DNA of 64,000 nucleotides from Calendula officinalis (GCA_963853835.1 OY970835.1:9601501-9665500), one strand, 5' to 3'. Counted from the first letter of the stretch, positions 38,779 through 51,040 are shown. Notes: generated by a model not told the origin, from the sequence alone. Numbers and translations: made by a program.

Positions 38779-41076
38779 ATGTCTGATAACAATGAAAGTA
38801 CGCATGCAAACAAGATTCCAATTCTCACACCCAACAACTTTGGGATGTGGAAAAATAGAATTAAGCAATACATGCTTGTTACTGACTATTCCATGTGGGA
38901 AGTTGTTCTAGAAGGCAACAAAAAAGTTCCAATTCCAATCACTAGCTCATCAACTGAAGCAGACAAGGTCAAAAGTGATAAGGAAAGGAAGGACAGAGGC
39001 ATTGAACTAAAGACCTTAAGCACTCTATTGCTTGTTATTCCCAATTACTATCAACATTTATTTGTTGAATATGATGATGCAAAGAAATTGTGGCAGGCAC
39101 TAGAAAAGAGATTTGTTGGCACCAAAAGCACCAAAAGAAACATGAAGTCAGTACTGAAACAAGACTTTGAAAACTTCAAAGGACAAAAGAATGAATCATT
39201 GTCACAAGTTTTTTATCGTTTCAACAAACTTATTGGTGATCTTACTCAAGTGGGAGTTCAACCAGACAATGATGACATCAACAGAAAGTTTCTTAGATCT
39301 CTTGGTGAAGAATGGTCTATGTACACTGTCATATATAGACAAGGAGATGCATTAGAAGAGAAGGAACTTGATGAACTATACAATGAACTAAGAGTATTTG
39401 AATCTGAGGTAAGTCACAAAACCCCTAGTTTACCTTCAAACAATGCTGCTTTTGTGACAAATACAGGTACAGGTCAAGATGGTGTTTCTGGAAAGCATGT
39501 GGAATCTGAAGATGCAGTAAGAGAATCCTTCTTTACTAGTCATGTACACACTGCATTGATTAGTGAAGATCTGGAACAAATCAATCCTGATGATCTGGAA
39601 GAGATGGACATCAAGTGGCAGATGGCTATGCTAAGTTTAAAGACAAAGAGATTTCTTAAAAGAACTAGCAGACAAAATCTGACTTTCAACAAAGGTGAAC
39701 GTGCTGGCTTTGACAAAACCAAGGTCAAATGCTACAACTGCAACAATTTTGGTCACTTTGCTAGAGACTGTCCTAGTAAAGATCAAAGATCAAATCATAA
39801 CAAAAACAACACTTCAAACTCAATTGCATTGGTATCACAAGAGGGTCAAGGGTATGACTGGAGCTTTCAAGCAGAGGAACATGCTCAAAATCAAGCTCTC
39901 ATGGCCTTTACTACTGATTCTACAACTGAGGTAAATTCTAAATCTTGTACTCCTGAATGCATTAAAGCTTATAAAGAATTAGAAAAACTTAACAAAGAAA
40001 CTTCTGATGAGATGATTTTAAACAGAAACAGAAGAATCGAATTCAATGGTTGTATAGCTGATCTGGAAAATCAAATTAAAATCTATAAAATAACAGATCA
40101 AAAGATAAAAGAAGAATTATTACAAACAACTTATGATAAAGAACATGCTGAGTTAAAATTAAAAGAAACATTAATCAAATTAGAAGAATGTAAGTTAGAA
40201 TTAGAACAAAATAAATTAACTATTAAGAAATTTGAAAGAAGTTCTAAAATAATTGATGAATTAACAAGCAATCAATCAACCGAAAAAGTTGTTCATGGGA
40301 TTGGTTATCATGCTGTCCCACCCCCAACTAATTTCATTCCTCCTCTTAAGTCAAGTTCAGAAAGAATTTTAGATGAATTAAAATTAGAAACTCAAACTGA
40401 AATTAGTAATGATTCATCTGATGATGATCAAACACTTAAGTCAACTGATACAAGTTTTCACACCACACAAAGTCAAACTGAATCCCCTAAATATAATTCA
40501 GAAAACATACCTATGATTTTAAGAAGGGGAAATCAAAGAAACTCAAATCAGTTAAAAGAACAAAGAAAGCCTGAAAGTGCTAAAACAACCAAATTAACAT
40601 GCTTAATTTGCAATAAGGTTAATCACTTAGCAAAGGATTGTCACTTCAATCCAATCAACTGCAAAGAATTTAAGGAATTCAAAGAAAATAAAGAAAAACT
40701 AAAAGATATAAAATTAAAACAAACTACAGAAGCTAAGGGAATTAAAAATTCACATGTTGAAGTTCCTAAATTTGGAAGAACTGCACAAAGGTTTGTGCAA
40801 AATATCAGGCATGGAAGTCCTAAAAGGAGTAATTATTTCAAAAATAATGGGAAACCAAATCAATCTCCAAGATACTCAAAGTGTTCGACCATCAGTAAAA
40901 ACCCTTCCAGGTTTACTACTGGTAAAAACCCTAATTACAATGCTGTCGGATACAATTACAACTATACTACTGATTATGCTAAAAACTCATATTACCGAAA
41001 CACTAATGGTCCATCAGTAGTAAAATACTCAAAGGCTAAACACTACGGGTATAAACCTAGATCAGTAGTAAAATAA
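38779..41076 (+). CDS. Gag of element E (intact frame)
   Basis: Open from ATG 38779 (MSDNNESTHANKIPILTPNN, then FGMWKNRIKQYM) to TAA 41076, about 765 residues. UBN2 core: KKLWQALEKRFVGTKSTKRN, SLSQVFYRFNKLIGDLTQVG, RKFLRSLGEEWSMY. Two CCHC knuckles are present: CYNCNNFGHFARDC (39730-39771) and CLICNKVNHLAKDC (40600-40641). Between them lies a Lys/Glu-rich segment, probably coiled coil. The Ser/Asn/Tyr-rich C-terminus contains SVVKYSKAKHYGYK. A TTG nine bases upstream is in frame, but the ATG fits copia gag starts. Confidence 0.9.
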   Translation: MSDNNESTHANKIPILTPNNFGMWKNRIKQYMLVTDYSMWEVVLEGNKKVPIPITSSSTEADKVKSDKERKDRGIELKTLSTLLLVIPNYYQHLFVEYDDAKKLWQALEKRFVGTKSTKRNMKSVLKQDFENFKGQKNESLSQVFYRFNKLIGDLTQVGVQPDNDDINRKFLRSLGEEWSMYTVIYRQGDALEEKELDELYNELRVFESEVSHKTPSLPSNNAAFVTNTGTGQDGVSGKHVESEDAVRESFFTSHVHTALISEDLEQINPDDLEEMDIKWQMAMLSLKTKRFLKRTSRQNLTFNKGERAGFDKTKVKCYNCNNFGHFARDCPSKDQRSNHNKNNTSNSIALVSQEGQGYDWSFQAEEHAQNQALMAFTTDSTTEVNSKSCTPECIKAYKELEKLNKETSDEMILNRNRRIEFNGCIADLENQIKIYKITDQKIKEELLQTTYDKEHAELKLKETLIKLEECKLELEQNKLTIKKFERSSKIIDELTSNQSTEKVVHGIGYHAVPPPTNFIPPLKSSSERILDELKLETQTEISNDSSDDDQTLKSTDTSFHTTQSQTESPKYNSENIPMILRRGNQRNSNQLKEQRKPESAKTTKLTCLICNKVNHLAKDCHFNPINCKEFKEFKENKEKLKDIKLKQTTEAKGIKNSHVEVPKFGRTAQRFVQNIRHGSPKRSNYFKNNGKPNQSPRYSKCSTISKNPSRFTTGKNPNYNAVGYNYNYTTDYAKNSYYRNTNGPSVVKYSKAKHYGYKPRSVVK

Positions 41077-41177
41077 AACAACAGTAATACACATCAAATG
41101 AAAACCAACAATGCATACAAAACTCATACAATTCAAAAATCTTACTTTTCAAAGGATGAACCCAAGACAAAATAAGC

Positions 41178-42875
41178 TTGGGTTCCCAATACCAACTAAT
41201 CCACTTACTTATTGTGCAGAGCATTCAGATCCCTGAAGAAGGAAGAATATGGCACATTGATAGTGGATGCTCTAGGCACATGACTGGAAATCTTCAAATT
41301 CTTAGAGATTTCAAGTCGTTTGAAGGAGGATATGTTGCTTTTGGCCAAAATCCAAGAGGTGGTAAGATTACAGGTAAAGGTACAGTAACTAATGGTAAGA
41401 TTACTTTTGATGATTTATTTTATGTTGCTGAACTTCAATAGAATCTGGTTAGTGTCTCACAAGTATGTGATAAAAAGAACAAAATTCTTTTTACAGATAT
41501 TGAGTGCATCATTCTTTCTCCTGACTTTATTTTAGATGAAAAATTTGTTGTTTTAGGAACACCAAGGAGAAATAATGTGTATTGCTTGGATATAGGGGGA
41601 GAACTCATTTCTTCAAATGAGATCAACTGCTTTATATCCAAGGCAAACACAAATGAATCTGAATTATGGCATAGAAGGATGTGTCACACAAATTTCAAAA
41701 ACATGAACAACTTAGTCAGAAAAAATCTGGTGGTTGGTTTACCTCAAAAACAATTCATGTGTGATCATCACTGTGTTGCATGCCTAAAAGGCAAACAACA
41801 CAAGACTTCTCACAAGTCCAAAGAAATCAATTCTATTTCTGATCCTTTGCAACTCTTACATATGGACCTATTTGGACCTACAAATGTAATGAGTATTGGA
41901 AAGAAACAATATTGTCTTGTTATTACTGATGATTTTTCCAGGTATACTTGAGTTTTCTTTCTCAGGACCAAAGATGAAACAAGTGAAATCATCAAAAATC
42001 TGATAATCAAACTGGAAAACACAAGAGATCTCAAAGTGAAAGCCATTAGATGTGATAATGGCACAGAATTAAAAAATGCTAATTAAATTACTTTTTGTGA
42101 TCTTAAAGGTATTGACAGGCAGTACAGCTCACCAAGAACTCCACAACAAAATGGTGTAGCTGAAAGAAGAAATAGAACAATAATTGAAGCAGCCAGATCC
42201 ATGCTAGCAGATTCAAAATTACCAATAACTTTTTGGGCTGAAGCTGTTAATACTGCTTGTTATGTTCAAAACATAGTATTAATAGTTAAGCCTCACTTTA
42301 AAACACCATATGAACTTTTTAACAAAAGAAAACCTTCAATAAGTTTTCTAAATTCATTTGGGTGTCCTTGTACCATTTTAATTACAAGAGAACAAATTGG
42401 TAAGTTTGACTGCAAATCAGATGATGGAATCTTTGTAGGATACTCAACACAAAGCAAAGCATATAGAGTATTCAACAAAAGGCTGAGGATCATAGAAGAA
42501 AGTGTGGATGTATCCTTTAATGAGAACCTGATGAATGAACAAGGAAATGGTCCAGATTGGTTATTTAATATTGACAATCTAACCAAATCACTTGATTTTA
42601 GTTATGATTTTAATGCAGGTGATACTGACAATCAAAATCCACAAGGAGGATCATCATCAACAAATGGCATTCAAGATAAACTGGAGTACATCATAGTTAA
42701 TACTGATACCACAATACTGGTGTTGCACCAAACAATACTGGTGTCAGTAATAACACTGAAACTCATCATGTTCACAACAATCAAGTTAATACGGATACCA
42801 GTATCAATGAAGAAGATCAAGAAGATTCAGAAACTCAAGAAGAAAACTGGACAGATGCACAAATCCCTGAATTAA
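41178..42875 (+). pseudogene. Protease-integrase of element E (in-frame stops)
   Basis: One frame throughout. Protease: WHIDSGCSRHMTGN (Asp-Ser-Gly at 41259-41267). TAG 41439-41441 follows YVAELQ. GAG_pre-integrase: LWHRRMCHTNFKNMNN and CVACLKGKQHKTSHKSK, with the zinc cysteines kept. Integrase core: HMDLFGPTNV, RCDNGTEL, SSPRTPQQNGVAERRNR (D, D, E). TGA 41949-41951 replaces the Trp usually found after RYT, and a TAA occurs near 42084. The frame ends at 42875 in the acidic linker to RT. Confidence 0.85.
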
Positions 42876-42979
42876 ATGACTTAAATCTAAATAGTCAAAT
42901 AACTGTTGACAAAGCTTCAAATTCAAGAGCTCAAAAGAATCATCCCTTAGACCTTGTTCTAAGTGATGTCAACTCAAAT

Positions 42980-44598
42980 ATGCAGACAAGAAGCAAATTT
43001 AATTCAAGTTTGAATAATAATACTTGTAATATAAGCCTAATCTCTAATGAATGTCTGTTTGCATGCTTCTTGTCACAGGATGAACCTAAAAAGATTCAAC
43101 AAGCTATGAAAGATTCAAATTGGATTGAAGCTATGCAAGAAGAACTTCTTCAATTCAAGTTACAAGCTGTTTGGACTTTAGTACCTCTTCCAAAAGGAAA
43201 AAGAGCCATTGGAACCAGATGGATCTTCAGAAACAAAAAGGATGAAAGAGGAATAGTGTCAAAAATAAAGCCAGACTTGTAGCACAAGGATACACTCAAG
43301 AAGAAGGAATAGACTATGGTGAAGTATATGCACCTGTTGCAAGAATTGAAGCAATAAGAATATTCCTAGCATATGCCTCATTCAAGAAATTCAAAGTCTA
43401 TCAAATGGATGTAAAGATTGCTTTCCTTTATGGAAAAATTGAAGAAGAAGTTTATGTTTGTCAACCTCCAAGATTTGAAGATCCAGAGCATGATGATTAT
43501 GTGTATAAACTAGACAAAGCTCTATATGGCCTACATCAGGCACCAAGAGCTTGGTATGATACATTATCATCATACTTATTGAAGAACAAATTCAAAAGAG
43601 GTGCAATTGACAAGACTCTATTTACAAAGAAGGTCAAAGATGACATCCTACTTGTTCAAATATATGTTGATGATATTATCTTTGGATCCACAAATGATCA
43701 ACTATGCAAAGAATTTGAAGAACTTATGCTGATCAAATTCAAGATGAGTTCAATGGGTCAAATGAATTTCTTTCTTGGACTCCAAGTCAATCAAAAATCA
43801 GATGGAATCTTAATCAATCAATCAAAATATGTCAAAGACATATTAGAAAAATTTGCAATGAAAGACTGCAAAAGTGCAAGCACTCCCATGGAAACACACA
43901 AACACCCACATCCTGACATTGAAGGGGAGGATGTAGATGAACACTTGTATAGATCAATGAAAGGTTCTTTAATGTATCTAACTGCATCAAGACCTGACAT
44001 TATGTATAGTGTTTGTGTATGTGCCAGGTATCAAGCAAGACCTAAGGAGCTTCACTTGCAGGCTGTCCTCGGATACTTGAAGGGAAAGCCATCACTTGGT
44101 CTTTGGTATCCACATGACTCACCTTTTGAACTTGTAGCCTACATAGATAGTGACTATGGTGGTGAATGTCAAGATAGAAAATCTACTACTGGTGGATGTC
44201 AATTCTTTGGATCAAGACTGGTGTCATGGCATAGTAAGAAACAAACAAATGTATCAACATCAACTGCTGAAGCAGAGTATGTAGCTACATCTGCTTGTTG
44301 TGCTCAAGTGCTATGGATTCAAAATCAACTAATGGACTTTGGTATATCTATTCTTAAAACTCCTATTTTTATTGATAATCAAAGTGCAATCAGTATTGTT
44401 AACAATCCAGTAAAACATTCAAAAACTAAACATATTGAAATAATATTTCACTTCATAAGAGATTGTAATGAAAAGAAACTAATTAAAGTTGAGAAAATTC
44501 ATACTGACAATCAATTAGCAGATCTCTTTACAAAAGCATTTGATGTAGGAATATTTAACTTCTTGGTTAGCAGTATTGGAATGATTTTAATAAATTAA
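42980..44598 (+). pseudogene. RT-RNase H of element E (frameshifted)
   Basis: First part 42980-43282 (AVWTLVPLPKGKRAIGTRWI, then FRNKKDERG), then a frameshift near 43262 to the frame open at 43405-44598. RT motifs: YQMDVKIAFLYG, ALYGLHQAPRAWYD, IYVDDIIFGSTN, FFLGLQVN, LYLTASRPDI written here as MYLTASRPDIMYS. RNase H motifs: YIDSDYGGECQDRKST, STAEAEYVATSA, IDNQSAISIV, HSKTKHIEIIFHFI. A small deletion shortens the usual AVKRILRYLKG to AVLGYLKG. The C-terminal QLADLFTKAF is complete. Confidence 0.87.
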
Positions 44599-45078
44599 TC
44601 TCATAATTTAAATCATATGTAAACTTATGTATACTAATTTTAATCTTTAAACTTATTTTACTACTGGTGAGTAATCATTACTGATTGTTAATTGTTCTCG
44701 ATGTTTACTACTGACAGGGTTTCATGTGAATTAGGTTAAGTATAAATTTAAAGTTACTACTGATGATTTACTACTGATACCCAATTTACTACTGATTGAC
44801 CGTTATGTGTGAAATACTGTATTTTACCAAACTAACCCTCATGAAAATAGCCGTTGGGTTATGATTCGAAGGGTATTTCGGTCCTTTTGCAGATGTTTTC
44901 GAAAAATATAAATAGCTAAATGAAGATTAATTTAGCATTATCCAAACCTCGATCTGATAAACCCCACGATAAACCCTAATATGCAATACTTCGATCAAAA
45001 GCTTGAATCGGTAACAACCAAATACATCGACGATTTAGTACATACTTAAAATCATACTCTGAAATCTAAACAACAAAG
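44599..45078 (+). other. Spacer between pol and ORF3 of element E
   Basis: 480 bp with no ORF. It is dense in TACTACTG(A/G) motifs (about 44660, 44708, 44756, 44769, 44789). A TATA-like AAATATAAATAGC lies at about 44907-44919, 160 bp before the ORF3 ATG, and could drive a separate transcript; this is inference. Confidence 0.45.
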
Positions 45079-48000
45079 ATGGCAATGAAAAAACCATTGA
45101 TTGCTCAGACTGATCTTCAATACTTAGAGTTCCACAATATGCTTGCATTTCTACGAAATCCTGATGGAACCCGATCATTCAGACCCATTGTTATATTTTT
45201 AAAGAACTCTCCCATAAGGTTTGCTCTCACAATAAACCCAAAACTATGTGAACAACATATTGTTCAATTTTGGGAGAATGCAGAGAAAATCGAAGAACAG
45301 GGCTCAATCAAAATTAAATCAGAAATTGATGGAAAGATCATTAAAATTTCTGAACAGTCAATCATAGATCATCTTAAACTCAACGATGAATCAGGTATTT
45401 CTCATTTATCCAAAGAAACGTTAATAGAAAATGTTTTAAAGATGGGGTATGAGGGAAGAACAGATATCCAAACTTTTCAAAAATGTCTTCTCTCTCCTCA
45501 ATGGAAATTCTTGGTACATCCAATTCAACATTGTATGTCACCAAAGAAAAGTACATGGAATGAGTTCAACAGATCAATAGCATCTGCTTTTGTCTGCTTG
45601 TGCACAGATCAAGAGTTTAATTTTTCTAAAATGATATTTGAAGGAATGCTTGGAAACTTGTCTGTGTCAAAATTTTTAATGTATCCAAGATTCCTTGCAC
45701 ACATTTTTGATTGTGAGATTCTTGATCTCATAAAAACTAAAAACATTTTTCCCATTCCTTAATTAAATAGAAACGTTTTCTCAAACATGAACAAACAGTT
45801 TTAATTTTCTAGTAACGTAACACCATTGTTTACCAATATGATCTATGATCAACCAACATTAGGAGAAGGTTCAAGCCACCCTCTTGAACCCCAACCCACT
45901 CCATCACTAAATATTGAAGCCCAAACACAATCCCCAATAGCCACTCAAACAACCTCACCACAAAATGTCATGAATGTGTCCCAGGAACATGAAACAGAAC
46001 CTCAGGGTGTTACTCTTCACTCTTTGGTTGACCTACCTAAAAGCCAAACCATTTCCTCAAAATATAAAAGGAAGAGAACTTCCAAAAAGGACACCAGGGG
46101 ACCAATTGAGTCAGACCCCAGACTCCAAGAGTTGTCCTCCAAGGAGGAGAGAGGGCATGAGGAAAGGGCTCTCACTACTGATGTACCAAAGGTTGGTGCA
46201 CAGGCTAGTGAGAACATCAGTAGGACCCAGACCTCGGCAACTCTAAGTGATGACTCATCTTTTGAGGCAGCACTAAGAGGAACCCGGTGCCAAGAAACCA
46301 AAAGGGGGGATACTACTACTTCTTCTAGGAAGAAGAGAGTGTCTAAACAACCCAATGAATCACCAAGCAGTGATGAGGGTAGTATTAAACAAACCAAATT
46401 GACGGATAGGAAGGAAAACCTTGAAACCACTGTACAACATTGTCTAAATCTCATTAATAATCAAGGAAAGACCATGAGCTACATGAAGCACCATATCAAT
46501 ACTTTGAACAGAAGGCAGAAGAGGTTCGAGTATAAGCTTCAAAAGCAATGAAATCTCATTAGAAAATTACAAAAGAAGATTGCAGATAATGAGGCTCAAC
46601 AAGTTGAGATAACTAAGGGGGAGAAGGATCAAATACAAGGAATGATTGATCAATCAATTGCAGCAACAGCCCTCTTAAATCTCAAAGAAGCTCATGGTGA
46701 AGAAGATCACATTTCTGGTGAAGACCTGTACAGAGGAGTCAGAAGTATGGATGAAGAAGTGTTTGTGTCTGCAAATCAATCCCCAATAGCAGAGCAGATA
46801 CATCCTCCAGTTACTACTGAGTTCATAGAAACTACTGACCCTATGGATATTACTAATGCTAAGAATCAAGAGGTTGTTACTACTGATCCAATTGAAGAAG
46901 AAGAAATACCAGTAGTAAATGTCCCAATAACAGAGACTATGATTTCTACTACTGATACCCTAGTAGTAGTAACCACAACAACAACCTCACCAGTAGTAGA
47001 CTCCTCACAACAACTGGTAGTACTTACAAATGTTGAAACACCAGTAGTAACCACCTTGGTGGCTACTGAATCAGATGAAGAAATACCTGAAGTACTTGAA
47101 CCAGCTGTGATCATCCCAAATCCCCCAACTCCAGAACTAAAACCACTTATCATACCTGACATTGATGATAGTGTGAATTGGGATGATGTTGATGAATGTG
47201 CATTACCTCCTCACCCCAAAATTCTTCCTGAAGATGAAACTCACCTATTCTCTCCATCAATCACAATTCCAGAAGTGATTGATATGAAGTACACTCCACC
47301 TTCAATCTGTGTTGGAAAAGGAAAAGAAAAATTTGATGAAGACTATCCAAACAGAGCTTTAGGTCACTTCATGGTAAACAAAATCAATTGTGTTAGACCT
47401 ACAAAGCAAGATATATGGAAGGTGAAGAGAATGAGATATCATAGAAAAGTTGCAAAGTCTCAAGCTCTTGAAGATAAGAGAATAGCTGAAGAAGAAAACC
47501 AGAAAAATTCAGAAATTCTAGAGATTGATGAATTCTTGGTAGAAGGTCAACAAGTAGAGTTTAATAAACAGAAAAAGATTGAAGAAGAACACTTGAACTG
47601 TCTTGAAGATCTTGTTGCAGAGTGTAAAAGAGAAAAAGCTGATCTACCAGATGATATATTTGAACAGAAAAGTAAAATGATTGATTACTTAAAATCAAAG
47701 GGTTATAGTGCTAAATCCTTTGGTAGGATGAAAATGTTGAACATTGTAGACAAATACTGCACAGCTAAAAAGAAAGAACTTGCAGAACCAGAAATAAAGA
47801 AGGTTGAAGAGAAAACTTTGATAGACATTGATCCCAAGGAAGTTACCACAAGAAAACCAATGTTGGGAAGTTCATCAACCATGACTGAAGAGAAAAGAAA
47901 GGCTATAGTAGCTGAACAAGAAGCTAGGAAAAAGGCCAAACAAGATGTTAAAGTAATTAATCTCCCAATAGTCCCTTTACAGGATAATCCAATTATCAAC

Positions 48001-48566
48001 TGGAGAGTTGTTGATGATGTTATTGAAGTAATAAGAGAAGACAAACAACTCAAAGGTTTAGTGCTTGGACACCGATGGTGATGTCCTGTACAAGAAGTGA
48101 CATAATTAAAGTTCTTATGATTGGAAAACCAAGAATGAAAAAGAAGTCTTGGATGAACTCAGGAGCTGGATATCTTCCAAAAATGATAGATGCTGCTTTT
48201 TATCCAGAAGACTATCATGGGTACTTCACTAGCACAGAAAATGTTTATGCTTGGAATGTGCTACCTACAGTTCATATGTATTTCTTTGAAAGAGCAAATA
48301 AGAATTGTGAGTTATTCTTATATGAAAAAGAATATCCACACTCTGAAGAAACAATGTATCAAGTTATTTGTTGTTCATTCGTTAGACCTCATGATGTTAC
48401 TTTGTTCTCTGAAAAGTTAAAGTATTTTGTGAAAAGAAACAATAAGTACATAATTGCTCAAAGGAAACAATGTAATCAAAGAACTATAGAAGGTGATAAA
48501 ATAAGAGCTAAACGGTTAGAAGAACTGAAGAGAAAAGAAGAAGAAGAAAAGGAAAAAGAAACTTGA
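45079..48566 (+). pseudogene. ORF3 of element E, downstream of pol (lineage-specific protein)
   Basis: A single reading frame from ATG 45079 to 48081, interrupted by stops at 45760-45762, near 45800 and at 46549-46551, then one frameshift near 48065 to 48566. The N-terminal part (about 227 residues) looks globular: LEFHNMLAFLRNPDGTRSF, QFWENAEKIEEQGSIKIKSE, SPQWKFLVHPIQHC, FVCLCTDQEFNFSKMIFEGM, KFLMYPRFLAHIF. It resembles proteins I remember from Asteraceae gene sets beside copia pol. Next come a Ser/Thr/Pro/Lys-rich region, a TTDTLVVVTTTTTSPVV low-complexity part, a Lys/Glu coiled coil and a basic C-terminus. No membrane segment is evident, unlike the env-like ORF of Sireviruses. Confidence 0.7.
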
Positions 48567-48591
48567 TTAATTCAAGATGAATTAATAAGTT

Positions 48592-48602
48592 TAGGGGGAG
48601 AT
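48592..48602 (+). other. Polypurine tract of element E
   Basis: TAGGGGGAGAT directly before the 3' LTR start TGTTGGGA. Confidence 0.92.
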
Positions 48603-49074
48603 TGTTGGGATATATAAGAGTTGGTACTGATGAAGTCTTGGTACTGCTACAAGACTTACTACTGATGGGGCAGAATTACAAAGTTACCACTGATCTTGGA
48701 TTTACTACTGACGATGACAAATACTACTGATATCTATATATGGTGCTGATCGTGTCCGAGATTCTAGCAGAGACAGTTTAGAATGTTTATCTTTTGTAAT
48801 TCAAATTGTAATCGTATCCTAGAATAACTAGGTTAAATTGTTAGGCTTCAAGAACTATTATATATAGTTCTTTATGAATTGTAAACATACGTGTATTGAT
48901 CGATCAAATTAATACATTGAAGGTTTTTGTGATTACTGTGTTCTTATTATTGTTCTTATTCGATTACAGTTTTCATTGTTCTTAATCAAATAACAAGAGT
49001 GTTAATCTGCTGTAACTTCTCTTGTTAGTAGATCTGTATTTCTAATAACTTGATTAAGTTATTCGATGCTGACA
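48603..49074 (+). repeat. 3' LTR of element E
   Basis: 472 bp, the same length as the 5' LTR and free of indels by eye, with about 16 substitutions scattered along it, ending GCTGACA. Confidence 0.95.
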
Positions 49075-49158
49075 ATTAACTATCCCATAAGTGTTCTTTC
49101 TTTATCAGTTATGTCCAGTTGAGCTCGGCTTCTTGTTTATCAATTATTGAGAACGTAC

Positions 49159-49261
49159 CAATTTCCTTTCAGGCTCCAAATCACTATTTAATCTTTCAAG
49201 AGCACTATCATCGGCCAATGAAATTTCATCGACAAGAAATTGGACGATTTCAGGAGATAAG
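49159..49261 (-). pseudogene. Exon-like fragment, unknown gene
   Basis: A minus-strand stretch open in one frame (SPEIVQFLVDEISLADDSAL, then ERLNSDLEPERKL), flanked by an AG acceptor (GTACCAG) and a GT donor (GTACGT). Composition is gene-like. It lies on the right flank of element E in the same orientation as the RabGAP fragment on the left, but I do not recognise it as part of that family. Confidence 0.35.
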
Positions 49262-51040
49262 CTGGTACACAAAACGTGGGTATGGACTCCGAACAATTCA
49301 ATTGGACCACATAAGCTGTTCACGGCTTAAAAATCCTTCTATCTAAACGATTATCCATCCTCTTTTTTAATCTCACAGCCTCATCAGTACTTAAGAAACA
49401 TTCAATGACCAGGTAACAACATATAAGAAGATTTCATACTGAAGTTATAATCAATCAAAGAAATTAGGGTTTGGTGAAAGAAGAAGAAATTGATACCTTT
49501 AGAATAGAAAAATTGAAGATGGTTTTGAACTCACACTGAGGTTGTAGATCAAGCCTTCATCCAGTTGTTCAAAGATTGTGGTGTTTTTGAGGTCATTTAT
49601 TCAAAGATTATGGTGATTTTGTTGAGGCGTTGAAGGTAAAGTCGGTGGGAATGCAGTGGTGATTTTCAATTGGACCATACAAGCTGCGACGTGGCTTATA
49701 ATTTCGTTTGCATGGGCGGGCTAGCTTCGAAAAATAGAATGCATAAGTACGAAAAAAAAACTTATGGAATCATACACTCAATTATTATTGATGTTTTTAA
49801 TAAACATTTTGTTATACATGAATAATTATTCTTTTTGATAAATCATATATATTTACATTCTTGCTGTTTTTGACAGCAACACGACTATCTTCAGGAATGG
49901 GCTTCATCCTAGGCTTTAACATAGCTTCGGCTTTACTTAGATCTACCACTCATATCTAAATGACTAACTGGCGTGCTTGCAACCCATATTGTAGAATTAA
50001 TTTGTCACTAATATATAATAAGCGAGCGTTAGCCGTTAGTTAAAAGAAGAGTATGAAGACTTACCAATAAATGACGTTGATTGCAAACGGTTTTGTCGTA
50101 GTCTTCATTTTCCCTGATATAAAATTTAAGAAAAATAATAATTTCTTTAATCTTACTCGGGTCTAGAGAGACCAAGTGACATGAAAGTCCTAAAATCAGC
50201 CTCACTAGGCCCCTCAATCCATTATAGCCGGAAAATCACCCACAGTCTGTTAATCACAACTCATTAAAATTCAGAGAAAAGTGTATTATGCTTTAACATT
50301 GCGCAAACAGTAAAATGTACCCTTACGATTAAATTATTATATTTAGCTTCTTTGAATAATCGCAGCCCTACAAAAAAAAATCATTATGGACTAAGAAAAT
50401 GATACTAAATTTTGGATCACAAGATTTCTTTATCAAAAGGGTATTTTAGTCATTTGAGAAATTTTATGTACCATTTTTAGAACCGAATACTTTCCATTGT
50501 GAAGGCAAAATAACATCAGATCTCATAGCATCGACATGAGTGGTTGCAGATGAGGTCCTATCCACAAAACGTTTTCAAGCAGCTGGCTTAGTGTCATTTA
50601 AACTGTAATTGACAATTAAAATGGACCATTTGTACCTAAATGGCTGTCATCTTCTTTTTGAATTTGTATTAGGTTCTGTGGCAACATCTTGTAAAGATTT
50701 CATCCACCTTGCAGTTTCTTCTAGATTACCCGCTTCCAATTGTGTTAAATGTCCAAAATACCCTTCAATTATGACAAAAGAAAATATAAAAATTCTTCCC
50801 AAAAATAAACCAGTGTACCTTAAGACAATCGTTGTGATTTGAAGTATTGTACAATGTAAATATGAAGAATACCTGATTTTGAAATTATATACGTACAAAT
50901 CAATTGAAAAAACAAATTAAAAAAATTATAAATGTATGTTTACTGAAGCTTTCTCTTCAATTGTCCGTGACTCGAATGCAAAATCTATAATTGCCCTTGT
51001 TAATGGATTCTGTAAAATAATTTGAGCATTTTTCAACTAA
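49262..51040. other. Intergenic; nothing recognised
   Basis: Moderately AT-rich sequence with short unconvincing frames (for example 50609-50842). No LTR, TIR or RNA gene was found. It ends in an A at 51040, the presumed Helitron target. Confidence 0.5.

Larger units (their letters stand above)
38223..49074 (+). mobile_element. Full-length Ty1/copia element E (10.85 kb)
   Basis: Paired 472-bp LTRs, primer site, gag, protease-integrase, RT-RNase H, an extra ORF region, polypurine tract and 3' LTR, all on the plus strand. Flanks are ATTAG on the left and ATTAA on the right, a probable 5-bp target duplication with one change. A hand alignment gives about 16 differences between the LTRs (about 3.4%). 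Length and the ORF downstream of pol recall Sireviruses. Stops and frameshifts occur in every ORF region except gag. Confidence 0.92.

Noticed and set aside
45079..45762. SNARE/longin-type identity for the ORF3 N-terminus
   Set aside because: I recall such labels on similar plant proteins, but no longin or SNARE features are visible here and the position inside a copia element argues for a transposon protein.
46866..47162. Reverse Ser/Thr/Val-rich frame
   Set aside because: Shadow of the low-complexity ORF3 segment on the other strand.
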